From assembly GCA_040384665.1 (NCBI GenBank), contig JAZKIY010000002.1:20966-84965 (forward strand): a stretch of 64,000 nucleotides of DNA, in the 5' to 3' direction. Origin of the DNA: PCRC01 sp040384665 (GTDB lineage: Bacteria > Pseudomonadota > Gammaproteobacteria > Burkholderiales > Burkholderiaceae_C). Position 1 is the first letter of the stretch. The number at the start of each line of letters is the position of its first letter. Below the pieces are notes generated by a model, which did no database searches, had not been told where the DNA came from, and was given only the letters and a program-made list of their open reading frames with translations. Positions 8,433 to 17,084 of this stretch are shown one piece after another. Made by a program: the position numbers and the translations under genes.

Positions 8433-9334
8433 AGTTCTCGGTGTTTCAACTCAGCCGGCGCGGCGGGCGTGCCAAGAACGAAGACCGGATGGGTTACTGC
8501 TACACCCGCGAGGCGGCTTTGCTGGTGCTGGCCGATGGCATGGGCGGCCACCCCGAAGGCGAAGTGGCGGCCCAGATGGCGCTGCAGACCGTTTCTGCGC
8601 TGTTTCAGAAAGAAGCCCGCCCCGTGGTGCGGGACGTGCACCGTTTCCTGAGCAACGCGGTGCTGGCCGCGCACCACCAGATCATTCGCTATGCCGATAG
8701 CCGCGGCATGCCCGATGCGCCCCGCAGCACGCTGGTGGTTGCCTTGGTGCAAAACGGCAAGGCCACTTGGGCGCATTGCGGCGATTCCCGGCTGTACTGC
8801 GTGCGCCAGGGGATCTTGCTGGCGCGCACGGTTGACCATTCGCTGGTGGAACGTCGCCCGGCAGTGGTGGTGCAAAGCATTGAACCGTTGAACCGCAACG
8901 TGCTCTACACCTGCCTGGGTTCGCCCGGTCGGCCGCAGTTTGATGTGTCGGAGCCGCTGCAGTTGCAGGAGGGTGACAAGATCATGCTGTGTTCGGACGG
9001 GCTGTGGGACCCATTGGACGAGTCCCAGCTGGTTCGCCAGCTGGCGAACCAGCCTGTGGCCGACGCGGTACCCCTGATGGTGGCCGAGGCGCTGCAGGCC
9101 GGTGGCCGCTATGCCGACAACACCACCGTGCTGGCGATGGAGTGGGAAACGCCGGACGACCAGGCCGCCGGCGGCGCCATTTCCACCGACAGCATCAGCG
9201 ACGAGGTGTTTGCCTCTACCATTCAGGCCGGCGGTCCCGGTGTGGCCGATGACACGCTCGACAACGAAGAGATCGAGCGCGCCATTGCCGAGATCAACGA
9301 AGCCATCCGCCGCTCTGCCGCCAAGAAGGCTTGA
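8429..9334 (+). CDS. PP2C-type Ser/Thr protein phosphatase
   Basis: A 301-aa metal-dependent phosphatase of the PPM family, presumably reversing the action of the adjacent kinase. Motifs include RAKNEDRMGY, the metal-binding VLADGMGGHPEGEVAA (Asp36), WAHCGDSRLYCVR, and MLCSDGLWDPLDE and RYADNTTVLAMEW near the end. A C-terminal tail of about 60 residues, acidic then helical (NEEIERAIAEINEAIRR), extends past the catalytic core. Start codon and kinase stop overlap as ATGA, indicating translational coupling. Confidence 0.92.
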   Translation: MKFSVFQLSRRGGRAKNEDRMGYCYTREAALLVLADGMGGHPEGEVAAQMALQTVSALFQKEARPVVRDVHRFLSNAVLAAHHQIIRYADSRGMPDAPRSTLVVALVQNGKATWAHCGDSRLYCVRQGILLARTVDHSLVERRPAVVVQSIEPLNRNVLYTCLGSPGRPQFDVSEPLQLQEGDKIMLCSDGLWDPLDESQLVRQLANQPVADAVPLMVAEALQAGGRYADNTTVLAMEWETPDDQAAGGAISTDSISDEVFASTIQAGGPGVADDTLDNEEIERAIAEINEAIRRSAAKKA

Positions 9335-9387
9335 GCGAAGAACGCTCGGACCATTTTCCCGGCCATCCTTTTTTTCGGAACCCTCCC

Positions 9388-10116
9388 ATGACCTCTTTTG
9401 TTCGCAGCGGCCAGCGCGCCGCAGACCAGTTGCGCCCGGTGCGCATCACCCGTGGCTACACCATCCACGCCGAAGGTTCGGTGCTGATCGAGTTTGGCGA
9501 CACCCGGGTGCTGTGCACCGCGTCGGTGGAAGAAAAAGTGCCTGGCCATAAAAAGGGCAGCGGCGAGGGCTGGGTCACGGCCGAGTACGGCATGCTGCCG
9601 CGCGCCACCCACACCCGGGGCGACCGCGAGGCCGCGCGCGGCAAACAAAGCGGCCGCACGCAGGAGATCCAGCGCCTGATTGGCCGCTCCATGCGCGCGG
9701 TGTTTGACTTGAAAGCGCTCGGGGAACGCACCATCCACCTCGACTGTGACGTGCTGCAGGCCGATGGCGGTACCCGCACAGCGGCCATCACCGGCGCCTA
9801 CGTGGCCGCACACGATGCGGTCAGCACACTGCTGGCCAGCGGCAAGCTCAAAGCCTCGCCCATCCTCGGCCCGGTGGCGGCGGTGTCGGTCGGCATCGTG
9901 CAGGGCGTGCCCTTGCTGGACCTGGAATACACCGAAGACTCGGCCTGCGACACCGACATGAACGTCGTCATGACCGGCGCCGGCCATTTCATTGAAGTGC
10001 AGGGCACGGCCGAAGGCGCGGCGTTTTCGCGCCGCGAGCTCGACGCCTTGCTGGCGCTGGCTGAAAAAGGCGTCACCGAACTGGTGGCGCTGCAAACCCA
10101 GGCGCTATTAAAATAA
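9388..10116 (+). CDS. rph: Ribonuclease PH
   Basis: A 242-aa phosphorolytic 3'-5' exoribonuclease that trims tRNA precursors. It begins MTSFVRSGQRAADQLRPV. GSVLIEFGDTRVLCTASVE, the phosphate-site GDREAARGKQSGRTQEIQRL and DCDVLQADGGTRTAAITG are canonical. The ATG at 9388 is chosen over an upstream in-frame start because family members begin here. The last codons (CTA TTA AAA TAA) lie inside the hairpin of a dispersed repeat, so the protein's C-terminus is partly repeat-encoded. It is followed by rdgB and hemW. Confidence 0.95.
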   Translation: MTSFVRSGQRAADQLRPVRITRGYTIHAEGSVLIEFGDTRVLCTASVEEKVPGHKKGSGEGWVTAEYGMLPRATHTRGDREAARGKQSGRTQEIQRLIGRSMRAVFDLKALGERTIHLDCDVLQADGGTRTAAITGAYVAAHDAVSTLLASGKLKASPILGPVAAVSVGIVQGVPLLDLEYTEDSACDTDMNVVMTGAGHFIEVQGTAEGAAFSRRELDALLALAEKGVTELVALQTQALLK

Positions 10117-10169
10117 TAGCTGTTCCGCAAGGATGCACTAGGGCTTGAGGCAAATTTGGCTTGAAATTT
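10104..10169 (-). repeat. Dispersed intergenic repeat, copy A
   Basis: Read on the minus strand it carries TTTCAAGCC, the core CTCAAGCCCTAGT, CCTTGCGG and a terminal hairpin GCTATTA-TTT-TAATAGC. It fills the whole rph-rdgB gap and overlaps the last codons and the stop of rph (TAA at 10114-10116). Confidence 0.8.
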
Positions 10170-10170
10170 G

Positions 10171-10770
10171 ATGAAAATCGTGCTCGCATCGAACAACCGG
10201 GGCAAATTGGCCGAATTGCAGGCCATGTTCCAGCCGCTGGGCGTGGCCTTGCTGCGCCAGGGTGACCTGGGCATTGGCGAGGCCGAGGAGCCCTTCCGCA
10301 CCTTTGTGGAAAACGCGCTCACCAAGGCCCGCCACGCCGCCCGGCACAGTGGCCTGCCCGCGCTGGCCGACGACGCCGGCCTGTGTGTGGACGCCTTTGG
10401 CGGCTTGCCCGGGGTGGACACCGCCTACTACGCCACCCAGTTCGGTTACCCCAAGGGCGACGACACCAACGTGCGTGCGCTGCTGGAGCAAATGCAAACG
10501 TTGGACAACCGGCGCGCCGCCATGGTCAGCACCCTGGTGGCGGTGCGCACCGCCGACGACCCCGAACCTCTGATTGCCGTGGGCCGCGTCAGCGGCGAAA
10601 TCACCCGCGCGCCGCGCGGCCAGAACGGTTTCGGGTTCGACCCGGTGATGTTCGTGCCGGCGCTGGGCTGCACCTTTGCGGAGGTGAGCGACGACGTGAA
10701 AAACGCCCACAGCCACCGGGGCCAATCCAGCCGCCAGATGCTGGCGCTGATCCGCGAGCGCTGGCTGTGA
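10171..10770 (+). CDS. rdgB: XTP/dITP diphosphatase (RdgB/HAM1)
   Basis: A 199-aa nucleotide-pool sanitising enzyme that hydrolyses dITP, XTP and ITP to monophosphates. It opens MKIVLASNNRGKLAEL, with the substrate loop S-N-N-x-x-K. The catalytic/metal region is LADDAGLCVDAFGGLPGVDTAYYA, followed by the base-binding GQNGFGFDPVMFVP and late NAHSHRGQSSRQML. The ATG at 10171 is used; a TTG one codon earlier is unlikely. It overlaps hemW by 4 nt (GTGA). Confidence 0.93.
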   Translation: MKIVLASNNRGKLAELQAMFQPLGVALLRQGDLGIGEAEEPFRTFVENALTKARHAARHSGLPALADDAGLCVDAFGGLPGVDTAYYATQFGYPKGDDTNVRALLEQMQTLDNRRAAMVSTLVAVRTADDPEPLIAVGRVSGEITRAPRGQNGFGFDPVMFVPALGCTFAEVSDDVKNAHSHRGQSSRQMLALIRERWL

Positions 10771-12008
10771 CCATCCCCATCGTGCCGGCTGGCGCGACGC
10801 CAGTGGTGGTGCCAGACCTGGCCCACCTGATGCGCCCCGGCACCCTGCAACTCGCCGCGCTGCCGCCGCTGTCGCTTTACGTGCACCTGCCCTGGTGCCT
10901 GAAGAAGTGCCCGTATTGCGACTTCAATTCCCATGAGTGGGGCCCCGCAGCAGGCAGCCTGCCAGAACAAGCCTACCTGGATGCGATTTGTACCGACATC
11001 GAATCCGCGCTGCCCCTGATTTGGGGGCGCACCATCCACAGCATCTTCATTGGCGGTGGCACGCCGAGTTTGTTTTCCCCAGCCAGCATCGACCGCCTGC
11101 TGGCCGACGTGCGCGCCCGCCTCAAGCTCACGCCCGACTGCGAGATCACGCTGGAGGCCAACCCTGGCACCTTCGAGACCAACCGCTTCCGCGCGTTCCG
11201 CGCCGCCGGGGTGACGCGGCTGTCCATCGGCGTGCAAAGCTTCAACGACCGGCACCTCAAAGCCCTCGGCCGGGTGCACGACCGCGCCCAGGCGCTGGCG
11301 GCCGTGTCAGAAGCCGCCCAGGCCTTCGACACCTACAACCTCGACCTGATGTACGCCTTGCCAGGCCAGACACTGGCCGAGCTGGGGGAAGACCTGCAGA
11401 CCGCGCTGGCGTTGGCGCCGCCGCACCTGTCGATCTACCACCTCACCATCGAGCCCAACACCTACTTTGCCAAGTTCCCACCGGCCATTCCGGAAGACGA
11501 CATGGCCTACGCCATGCTCGACCAGATCACCGCGGGGGCTGAAGCGGCGGGACTGGCGCGCTACGAGGTCTCTGCCTACGCGCGGCCCGGCCACCGCTGC
11601 TGGCACAACCTCAACTACTGGCAGTTTGGCGACTACTTGGGGCTAGGCGCGGGGGCCCACAGCAAGCTCAGCTTTGCGCACCGCGTGGTGCGGCAGGTGC
11701 GCTTTCGCGAGCCACGCCTCTACATGGACAATGCCCGCGCCGGCACGCCGGTGGCGCAGCACCAGGAGGTGCCACGGACCGATTTGCCGTTTGAGTTCAT
11801 GCTGAACGCGCTGCGGCTGAAAGACGGGTTTTCACTGCAGCAATTTGCCGAGCGCACCGGTTTGCCCGCCAGCGCGATTGCGCAGGGGCTGGCGGATGCC
11901 GAGAAAAAAGGTTTGTTGGTGCGCGAGCTGCAGCAGGTGCGGCCCAGCGACAAAGGGTTTGACTTCCTGAACGACCTGCAGGCGCTGTTTCTGGCTGACA
12001 GTTCCTGA
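10767..12008 (+). CDS. hemW: Radical SAM haem chaperone HemW
   Basis: A 413-aa protein of the HemN/HemW radical SAM family, once annotated as oxygen-independent coproporphyrinogen oxidase but now regarded as a haem chaperone. The cluster motif is C44-x3-C48-x2-C51 in WCLKKCPYCDFN, followed by IFIGGGTPSLF and SIGVQSFNDRHLKALGRVH. The C-terminal HemN domain has WHNLNYWQFGDYLGLGAGAHSK. The start is a GTG overlapping the rdgB stop. An ATG about 60 nt later is possible but would trim the conserved lead-in only slightly. Confidence 0.9.
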   Translation: MTIPIVPAGATPVVVPDLAHLMRPGTLQLAALPPLSLYVHLPWCLKKCPYCDFNSHEWGPAAGSLPEQAYLDAICTDIESALPLIWGRTIHSIFIGGGTPSLFSPASIDRLLADVRARLKLTPDCEITLEANPGTFETNRFRAFRAAGVTRLSIGVQSFNDRHLKALGRVHDRAQALAAVSEAAQAFDTYNLDLMYALPGQTLAELGEDLQTALALAPPHLSIYHLTIEPNTYFAKFPPAIPEDDMAYAMLDQITAGAEAAGLARYEVSAYARPGHRCWHNLNYWQFGDYLGLGAGAHSKLSFAHRVVRQVRFREPRLYMDNARAGTPVAQHQEVPRTDLPFEFMLNALRLKDGFSLQQFAERTGLPASAIAQGLADAEKKGLLVRELQQVRPSDKGFDFLNDLQALFLADSS

Positions 12009-12028
12009 TCAGCGTTGCTGGTCGGGCG

Positions 12029-12190
12029 TCAGGCGCTGACCAGTGCCAAACCGGCCACCATGGCAAAACTGCCCAGCACCGCCAGCGAACCCAAGTAGAC
12101 CGCCCAACCGGCGGTTTGCAGGGCGCTCACCAGCCAATGTGGCAGGTCAAAGTGTTCGGGGTGGGCGGGATGGGGGTGGGTGGTGATCAT
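12029..12190 (-). CDS. Small single-pass membrane protein, unknown
   Basis: A 53-aa protein, MITTHPHPAHPEHFDLPHW then a hydrophobic segment (about residues 22-51). The His/Pro-rich N-terminus (five His in the first 18 residues) precedes one membrane span. The ATG at 12190 has a fair ribosome site (AAAGGC, 8 nt away); a longer frame upstream adds only unlikely residues. It converges on hemW. I do not recognise a family; the His-rich head could bind metal, but nothing proves this. Confidence 0.5.
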   Translation of the reverse strand: MITTHPHPAHPEHFDLPHWLVSALQTAGWAVYLGSLAVLGSFAMVAGLALVSA

Positions 12191-12296
12191 GGTGTTTGCC
12201 TTTTTGAAGACAAGTCCATCATCTACCCTCGCCCCTGTGGTCAACATGCGCCAAGTTCGCCAGCCAGCGTGGGCGGCGTCCTACGCGGCTTTGAAA

Positions 12297-12785
12297 TTAC
12301 TTGACCGAGAACCCGTCAATCGCCCAGCCCGCCGGGCTGAAAACGCCGGGTGGGGGTGGCACCACCGCCGTGGTCTGGCCACGCGAGGTGCTGCGGCCCT
12401 TGCTGAACGCCCAGCCGGTGGGGGTCTGCAGGTATTCCAGTTCGATGCGTTCGGCGTTGGACAGCACCAGGTCGGCAATCGCTTCGGCATCGGGCTTGGT
12501 GGCCTGAGGCGCCGAGGTGCCCGAGAACATGTCGAACGATGCAGTGGCCACCAGCGGTGGCAAAGCCGGGTCAATGCGCCGGATGTGCCATTTGCTGCCG
12601 CTCATGCGTGCCTGCAACTGCACCCACTGGCCGCGCGCGTCGGCCTCGCGGATCACGACCATCGGGTAAGCCGCCCGCGCGGTAAACACCCCTGCGTTTC
12701 TGGAGAACTGTTCGGCGGTTTGCGCCTGGGCGCTGGCAACCAGCAGGGTTGCACACAGGGCCAGACATTGGGCGATGGGTTTCAT
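12297..12785 (-). CDS. Secreted protein of unknown function
   Basis: A 162-aa protein with a clear Sec signal (MKPIAQCLALCATLLVASAQA, cleavage after AQA). The mature part has no cysteine or recognisable catalytic motif. It contains VVIREADARGQWVQLQARM, an Ala-rich middle and a Pro-rich patch VVPPPPGVF before WAIDGFSVK. It lies alone between a small membrane protein gene and tRNA-Ser, and is probably periplasmic. No family assignment is offered. Confidence 0.6.
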   Translation of the reverse strand: MKPIAQCLALCATLLVASAQAQTAEQFSRNAGVFTARAAYPMVVIREADARGQWVQLQARMSGSKWHIRRIDPALPPLVATASFDMFSGTSAPQATKPDAEAIADLVLSNAERIELEYLQTPTGWAFSKGRSTSRGQTTAVVPPPPGVFSPAGWAIDGFSVK

Positions 12786-12818
12786 AAGGGCCAGTGCCTC
12801 ACAAGACGGTGAACGGTT

Positions 12819-12906
12819 TGGCGGAAGCTTAGGGATTCGAACCCTAGAAACCTTTCGGTTTGCCGGTTTTCAAGACCGGTGCAATCGACCACTCTGCCAA
12901 GCTTCC
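12819..12906 (-). tRNA. tRNA-Ser(TGA)
   Basis: An 88-nt tRNA with encoded CCA. The acceptor strands GGAAGCT/AGCTTCC pair fully, the anticodon loop is CTTGAAA (anticodon TGA), the class II variable arm is a hairpin CAAACCGAAAGGTTTCTA, and the T loop is GGGTTCGAATCCC. The long variable arm and TGA anticodon identify serine. Confidence 0.97.
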
Positions 12907-12949
12907 AAGTCGGTGAGTTTACCGCGTGCGCGGTGCGGTCTGGCACCTC

Positions 12950-13420
12950 TCAACTGATGGGTTTGAGGTGGGTGTGCCGGTCGGCCGGTGTGTGGGCGTG
13001 GTGGTGGCCATGGTCTTCTTCGTTCAGCGGCACCAGGTGGATGTTGCCGTGGCGCACGCCGCGCAGGGCGATCAGCTGTTCGGCACAGGCTTGCACCGAG
13101 GCGGTGGCGCCGCGCAGCACCACGGTTTCCAGGCAGTGGGCGTGGTCCAGGTGGGTGTGCAGGCTGGTGACCACCAGGTCGTGGTGCTCGTGCTGCAGGT
13201 CCATCACGCGGGCGGTGACGGGGTGCTCATGGTGGTCGTACACGTAGCTGACGCTGGCCACACACCATTTCGCCAGGGCTTGGCTGAGGCTGACGGCACC
13301 CAGCTGGCCACGGATCAGGTCGCGCACGGCTTCGGAACGGTTGACATAGCCTTTGTCGGTAATCAGCGTGTCGAACTGCTGTGCGAGCTGGTCGTCGAGT
13401 GAAATGGTGAAGCGTTGCAT
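12950..13420 (-). CDS. nikR: Nickel-responsive transcriptional regulator NikR
   Basis: A 156-aa repressor. The N-terminal ribbon-helix-helix is MQRFTISLDDQLAQQFD ... VNRSEAVRDLIR. The C-terminal ACT-like domain binds nickel through His77, His88, His90 and Cys96 (SLHTHLDHAHCLE), matching E. coli His76/87/89/Cys95. The tail is unusually His-rich (DHGHHHAHTPADRHTH), giving extra metal capacity. The ATG at 13420 matches other NikR starts. It lies 13 nt after ureG on the same strand, so it is probably the last gene of the urease operon and links nickel status to urease maturation. Confidence 0.93.
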   Translation of the reverse strand: MQRFTISLDDQLAQQFDTLITDKGYVNRSEAVRDLIRGQLGAVSLSQALAKWCVASVSYVYDHHEHPVTARVMDLQHEHHDLVVTSLHTHLDHAHCLETVVLRGATASVQACAEQLIALRGVRHGNIHLVPLNEEDHGHHHAHTPADRHTHLKPIS

Positions 13421-13433
13421 GAGGCCGTCCGAT

Positions 13434-14093
13434 TTATGCCGGTTGCAAAAGCATGCCCTTGCGCTCGATGAAGGCAACCACCTCGGCCAGCCCGGTGAGC
13501 GTTTTCAGGTTGGTCATCACAAAAGGTTTGAGGCCCTGCGCGTTGGTGCGCATGCGGGTGGTGTCGGCATGCATCACGTCCAGATTCGCGCCCACGTGCG
13601 GCGCCAGATCGGTCTTGTTGATGACAAAGAGGTCACTCTTTGTGATGCCGGGGCCGCCCTTGCGCGGGATTTTTTCACCGGCGGCCACATCGATCACGTA
13701 GATGGTCAGGTCGCTCAGTTCGGGGCTGAAGGTGGCGGCGAGGTTGTCGCCGCCGCTCTCGATGAAAACGATGTCGGCATCGGGAAACTCCACCAGCATG
13801 CGGTCGATGGCCTCCAGGTTGATCGACGCGTCTTCGCGGATGGCGGTGTGCGGGCAGCCACCCGTCTCCACGCCCATGATGCGTTCGGCCGGCAGCGCGC
13901 CGCTCACTGTGAGCAGGCGCTGGTCTTCCTTGGTGTAGATGTCGTTGGTGATGGCGACCAGGTCGTAGCGGTCGCGCATGGCCTTGCAGAGCATTTCCAG
14001 CAGCGTGGTCTTGCCAGAGCCGACCGGGCCGCCAATGCCCACGCGCAGGGGTGGGAGTTTTTTGCTGCGGTGGGGGATGTGGTGCAGGGTCAT
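13434..14093 (-). CDS. ureG: Urease accessory GTPase UreG
   Basis: A 219-aa SIMIBI GTPase that delivers nickel to apo-urease with UreD and UreF. The P-loop is GIGGPVGSGKTTLLEML, the metal site CPH lies in GVETGGCPHTAIREDAS, Walker B is VFIESGGDNLAATFSP, and the base-specificity motif is NKTDLAPHVG. The short N-terminus (HHIPHR) holds only a few histidines, so nickel storage rests with UreE. It overlaps ureF by 4 nt. Confidence 0.97.
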   Translation of the reverse strand: MTLHHIPHRSKKLPPLRVGIGGPVGSGKTTLLEMLCKAMRDRYDLVAITNDIYTKEDQRLLTVSGALPAERIMGVETGGCPHTAIREDASINLEAIDRMLVEFPDADIVFIESGGDNLAATFSPELSDLTIYVIDVAAGEKIPRKGGPGITKSDLFVINKTDLAPHVGANLDVMHADTTRMRTNAQGLKPFVMTNLKTLTGLAEVVAFIERKGMLLQPA

Positions 14094-14770
14094 GATCGGA
14101 AAAGCCGTGAGTACTGTGTTTCGTGCTGTGCGGAAAGTATGGCGAGCATCGGCGTGAAGGCCATTCTGTCGCCATCCGGCATTTGCAATGCCCGCTCCAC
14201 CACTGGCGGAATTTCCAAGGCCAGCCGCGCCAGTATGCGCTGGCCCGCGCTCTGGCCCAGTGGCACCGCTTTTACCGCTGCCGACACCATGTTCTCCGCC
14301 CAGCCGAAAGCGAAGGCCAGGCAGCAGTCTGGCACGCTGGCGGGTACGCGCGACGCGGCAAAGGCAAAAGAGACAGGGTAGGTGGGGGTGATGCCGGCAA
14401 ACGCCGCATCAACGTCTGGGTGCTGCAGGCGCAGCCACTCGACCAGCGAGCGGCCCATTTGCTCGGTTTGCGCACGGAATTCGGCGCTCTCGCGGGTGGC
14501 CAGCAGCCACTGCGTCAGTTCCTGAACGCGCGCCACGTCGTTGCAGCGCCAGGCCGCAATCGTCTGGGCCAGCAGCGGCAGATCAGCCCGGCCCAGTGAC
14601 AGTGCGAGCTGGTCTGACAGCCAGCCGCTCACGCCCGATTCTGTTGCTGCAAGACCAGCATCGACGCTGGCCTCCAGTCCCTCTGAGTATGAAAACCCAC
14701 CAATCGGCAAGGCTGGCGAGGCCAGCCAGATCAACTGCAGCAGGCCAGTGGCCGACAGCGGCGCGGCCAT
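14090..14770 (-). CDS. ureF: Urease accessory protein UreF
   Basis: A 226-aa all-helical protein that acts as the bridge and GTPase regulator in the UreD-UreF-UreG activation complex. Family hallmarks are LIWLASPALPIGGFSYSEGLE at the N-terminus, the middle RAQTEQMGRSLVEWL, and PDCCLAFAFGWAENMVSAAVKAVPLGQSAGQ near the end. It follows ureE by 2 nt and overlaps ureG, in line with translational coupling. Confidence 0.95.
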   Translation of the reverse strand: MAAPLSATGLLQLIWLASPALPIGGFSYSEGLEASVDAGLAATESGVSGWLSDQLALSLGRADLPLLAQTIAAWRCNDVARVQELTQWLLATRESAEFRAQTEQMGRSLVEWLRLQHPDVDAAFAGITPTYPVSFAFAASRVPASVPDCCLAFAFGWAENMVSAAVKAVPLGQSAGQRILARLALEIPPVVERALQMPDGDRMAFTPMLAILSAQHETQYSRLFRS

Positions 14771-14772
14771 GC

Positions 14773-15366
14773 TCAGCCGGGCGGGCGGTGCTTGTGGATC
14801 TGGATCGCGACGGGCTGCACGGCGGGCGCGTGGTCGTGCCCATGGTTGCAGTGCGGGCCGTGCACATGGGGTGCCGGTGCGGCAACGGACGCCGGTGCGT
14901 GGTCATGGCCGCCCGCCGCATAGGCACCGCTTTCCGGCTCGAACGGCGCGGTGGCCTCGTTCACGGTCAAGTGCATGGCGCGCAGCATGTCGGCCAGCAC
15001 GTGGTCGGGCTCGATCTGCAGAAAGTCGGGCTTCAGCTCAATGGGCACATGGCGGTTGCCCAGGTGGTAGGCGGCGCGTGTCAGGTCGAACGGTGTGCCG
15101 TGGGCCTGGCAATGGGTGATGCGCAGCACCGGCTGTGGCGCGGCGGTCACCTTGACCAGCGAACCGTCTTCGGCCACCAGCACGTCACCACCACGCACCA
15201 CGGTGCCGCGTGGCAGGAAAACGCCCAGCGTGCGGCCTTGGCTGTCGGTGGCGTCAAAGCGGCTTTTCTGGCGCACGTCCCAGTCGAGCTCGACCGTGGC
15301 GGCGCGTTTCAGCAGGGCGGGGGCGAGGCCGTGGCCACCGGGAAGGCATTTGGAGGTGTGCAGCAT
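14773..15366 (-). CDS. ureE: Urease accessory nickel metallochaperone UreE
   Basis: A 197-aa nickel chaperone. The N-terminal peptide-binding-like domain includes TDSQGRTLGVFLPRGTVVRGGD. The second domain has YHLGNRHVPIEL with the conserved surface His, and DHVLADMLRAMHL. The C-terminal tail of about 50 residues is strongly His-rich (GGHDHAPAS, HVHGPHCNHGHDHAP) and should hold several Ni ions. Its ATG overlaps the ureC stop by one base (TGATG). Confidence 0.95.
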   Translation of the reverse strand: MLHTSKCLPGGHGLAPALLKRAATVELDWDVRQKSRFDATDSQGRTLGVFLPRGTVVRGGDVLVAEDGSLVKVTAAPQPVLRITHCQAHGTPFDLTRAAYHLGNRHVPIELKPDFLQIEPDHVLADMLRAMHLTVNEATAPFEPESGAYAAGGHDHAPASVAAPAPHVHGPHCNHGHDHAPAVQPVAIQIHKHRPPG

Positions 15367-17084
15367 CAGAACAAAAAGTAGCGTTGGGCCATGGGCAGGT
15401 GGGTGGCCGGCTCGCAGGTGAGCAACTGGCCGTCGGCGCGCACCGCGTAGGTCTGCGCGTCGATCTCCATCCGGGGCAGGGCGCCATTGTGGACCATGTG
15501 CTGTTTGCGCACGCTGCGGATGTTGTGTACCGCGCTGAGCGTCTTCTTCAACCCGAACTGCTCGCCAATCCCGGCCTTCAACCCTGCCTGCGACACAAAG
15601 GTGAGCGAACCCCGCGTCAAGGCGCCGCCAAACGCGCCAAACATCGGCCGGTAGTGCACCGGCTGCGGCGTGGGGATGGAGGCATTCGGGTCGCCCATCG
15701 CCGCCATGGCGATGCTTCCACCCTTCAGAATGAGCGCCGGCTTGACGCCGAAGAAAGCCGGTTTCCAGACCACCAGGTCGGCCCATTTGCCTTCTTCAAC
15801 GCTGCCGATTTCGTGCGACATGCCGTGCGCAATCGCCGGGTTGATGGTGTATTTGGCGATGTAGCGTTTGGCGCGGAAGTTGTCGTTGCGCGCGTTGTCT
15901 TCGGGTAGCTTGCCCCGCTGCGCCTTCATCTTGTGCGCGGTTTGCCAGGTGCGCAGAATCACCTCACCGACCCGGCCCATGGCCTGGCTGTCGCTGCTCA
16001 TCATGCTGATGGCGCCCAGGTCGTGCAGGATGTCTTCTGCGGCAATGGTTTCCTTGCGGATGCGGCTTTCGGCAAAGGCCAGGTCCTCGGCAATCGCCGG
16101 GTCGAGGTGGTGGCAGACCATCAGCATGTCGACATGCTCGTCCAGCGTGTTCACCGTGTACGGCATGGTGGGGTTGGTGCTGGACGGCAGAAAGTTCGCC
16201 TCACCCACCACCCGCAGAATGTCCGGTGCATGGCCGCCGCCCGCGCCTTCGGTGTGAAAGGCGCAGATGCCACGGCCCTTGGTCGCGGCGATGGTGTTCT
16301 CTACGAAGCCCGATTCGTTCAGCGTGTCGGAATGGATCGCCACCTGCGTGTCGGTGGCGTCGGCCACGTCCAGGCAGTTGCTGATGGCCGCGGGCGTGGT
16401 GCCCCAGTCTTCGTGCAGTTTCAGGCCCACCACGCCGGCGTTGATCTGCTCGTGCAGCGCGGCGGGCAGGCTGGCGTTGCCCTTGCCAAGAAAGGCCAGG
16501 TTCATTGGGAAGGCGTCGGCCGCCTGCAGCATGCGGGCGATGTGCCACGGCCCGGGTGTGCAGGTGGTGGCAAAGGTGCCGGTGGCCGGGCCAGTGCCGC
16601 CGCCCAGCATGGTGGTGATGCCGGCCGCCAGCGCTTCTTCGATCTGTTGCGGGCAGATGAAGTGGATGTGCGAGTCCATGCCGCCAGCCGTGACGATGTT
16701 GCCTTCGCAGCTGATGATTTCGGTGCCGGGGCCAATGACGATGTCCACACCCGGCTGCACGTCGGGGTTGCCGGCCTTGCCGATCTTCACGATGCGGCCG
16801 TCTTTCAGGCCGATGTCGGCCTTGACGATGCCCCAGTGGTCCAAAATCAGCGCGTTGGTCAGTACCGTGTCCACAGCCCCTTCGGCGCGCGTCTGCTGGC
16901 TTTGCGCCATGCCGTCGCGGATGGTCTTGCCGCCGCCGAACTTCACCTCTTCGCCGTAGCTGCCAGCGGCGAGTGTGTAGTCTTTTTCTACCTCAATCAG
17001 CAAATCGGTGTCGGCCAGTCGCACCCGGTCGCCTACGGTAGGCCCAAAGATTTCGGCGTACGCGCGCCGTCCCATCGTGGCCAT
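15366..17084 (-). CDS. ureC: Urease alpha (catalytic) subunit
   Basis: A 572-aa subunit hydrolysing urea to ammonia and carbamate at a di-nickel centre. Metal ligands are visible: H139 and H141 (DSHIHF), the carbamylated Lys222 (GLKLHEDWG), H251, H277 and D365 (MMSSDSQAMGR). The flap carries Cys324-His325 (MVCHHLDP). The length matches the family (about 567-572). Nothing suggests inactivity. An alternative ATG three codons in (MGRRAYAEIFG) is possible. It overlaps ureB and ureE by one nucleotide each. Confidence 0.98.
   Translation of the reverse strand: MATMGRRAYAEIFGPTVGDRVRLADTDLLIEVEKDYTLAAGSYGEEVKFGGGKTIRDGMAQSQQTRAEGAVDTVLTNALILDHWGIVKADIGLKDGRIVKIGKAGNPDVQPGVDIVIGPGTEIISCEGNIVTAGGMDSHIHFICPQQIEEALAAGITTMLGGGTGPATGTFATTCTPGPWHIARMLQAADAFPMNLAFLGKGNASLPAALHEQINAGVVGLKLHEDWGTTPAAISNCLDVADATDTQVAIHSDTLNESGFVENTIAATKGRGICAFHTEGAGGGHAPDILRVVGEANFLPSSTNPTMPYTVNTLDEHVDMLMVCHHLDPAIAEDLAFAESRIRKETIAAEDILHDLGAISMMSSDSQAMGRVGEVILRTWQTAHKMKAQRGKLPEDNARNDNFRAKRYIAKYTINPAIAHGMSHEIGSVEEGKWADLVVWKPAFFGVKPALILKGGSIAMAAMGDPNASIPTPQPVHYRPMFGAFGGALTRGSLTFVSQAGLKAGIGEQFGLKKTLSAVHNIRSVRKQHMVHNGALPRMEIDAQTYAVRADGQLLTCEPATHLPMAQRYFLF

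Noticed and set aside
12029..12247. A longer 72-codon version of the small membrane protein
   Set aside because: The added residues have no ribosome site, and a good one precedes the ATG at 12190.
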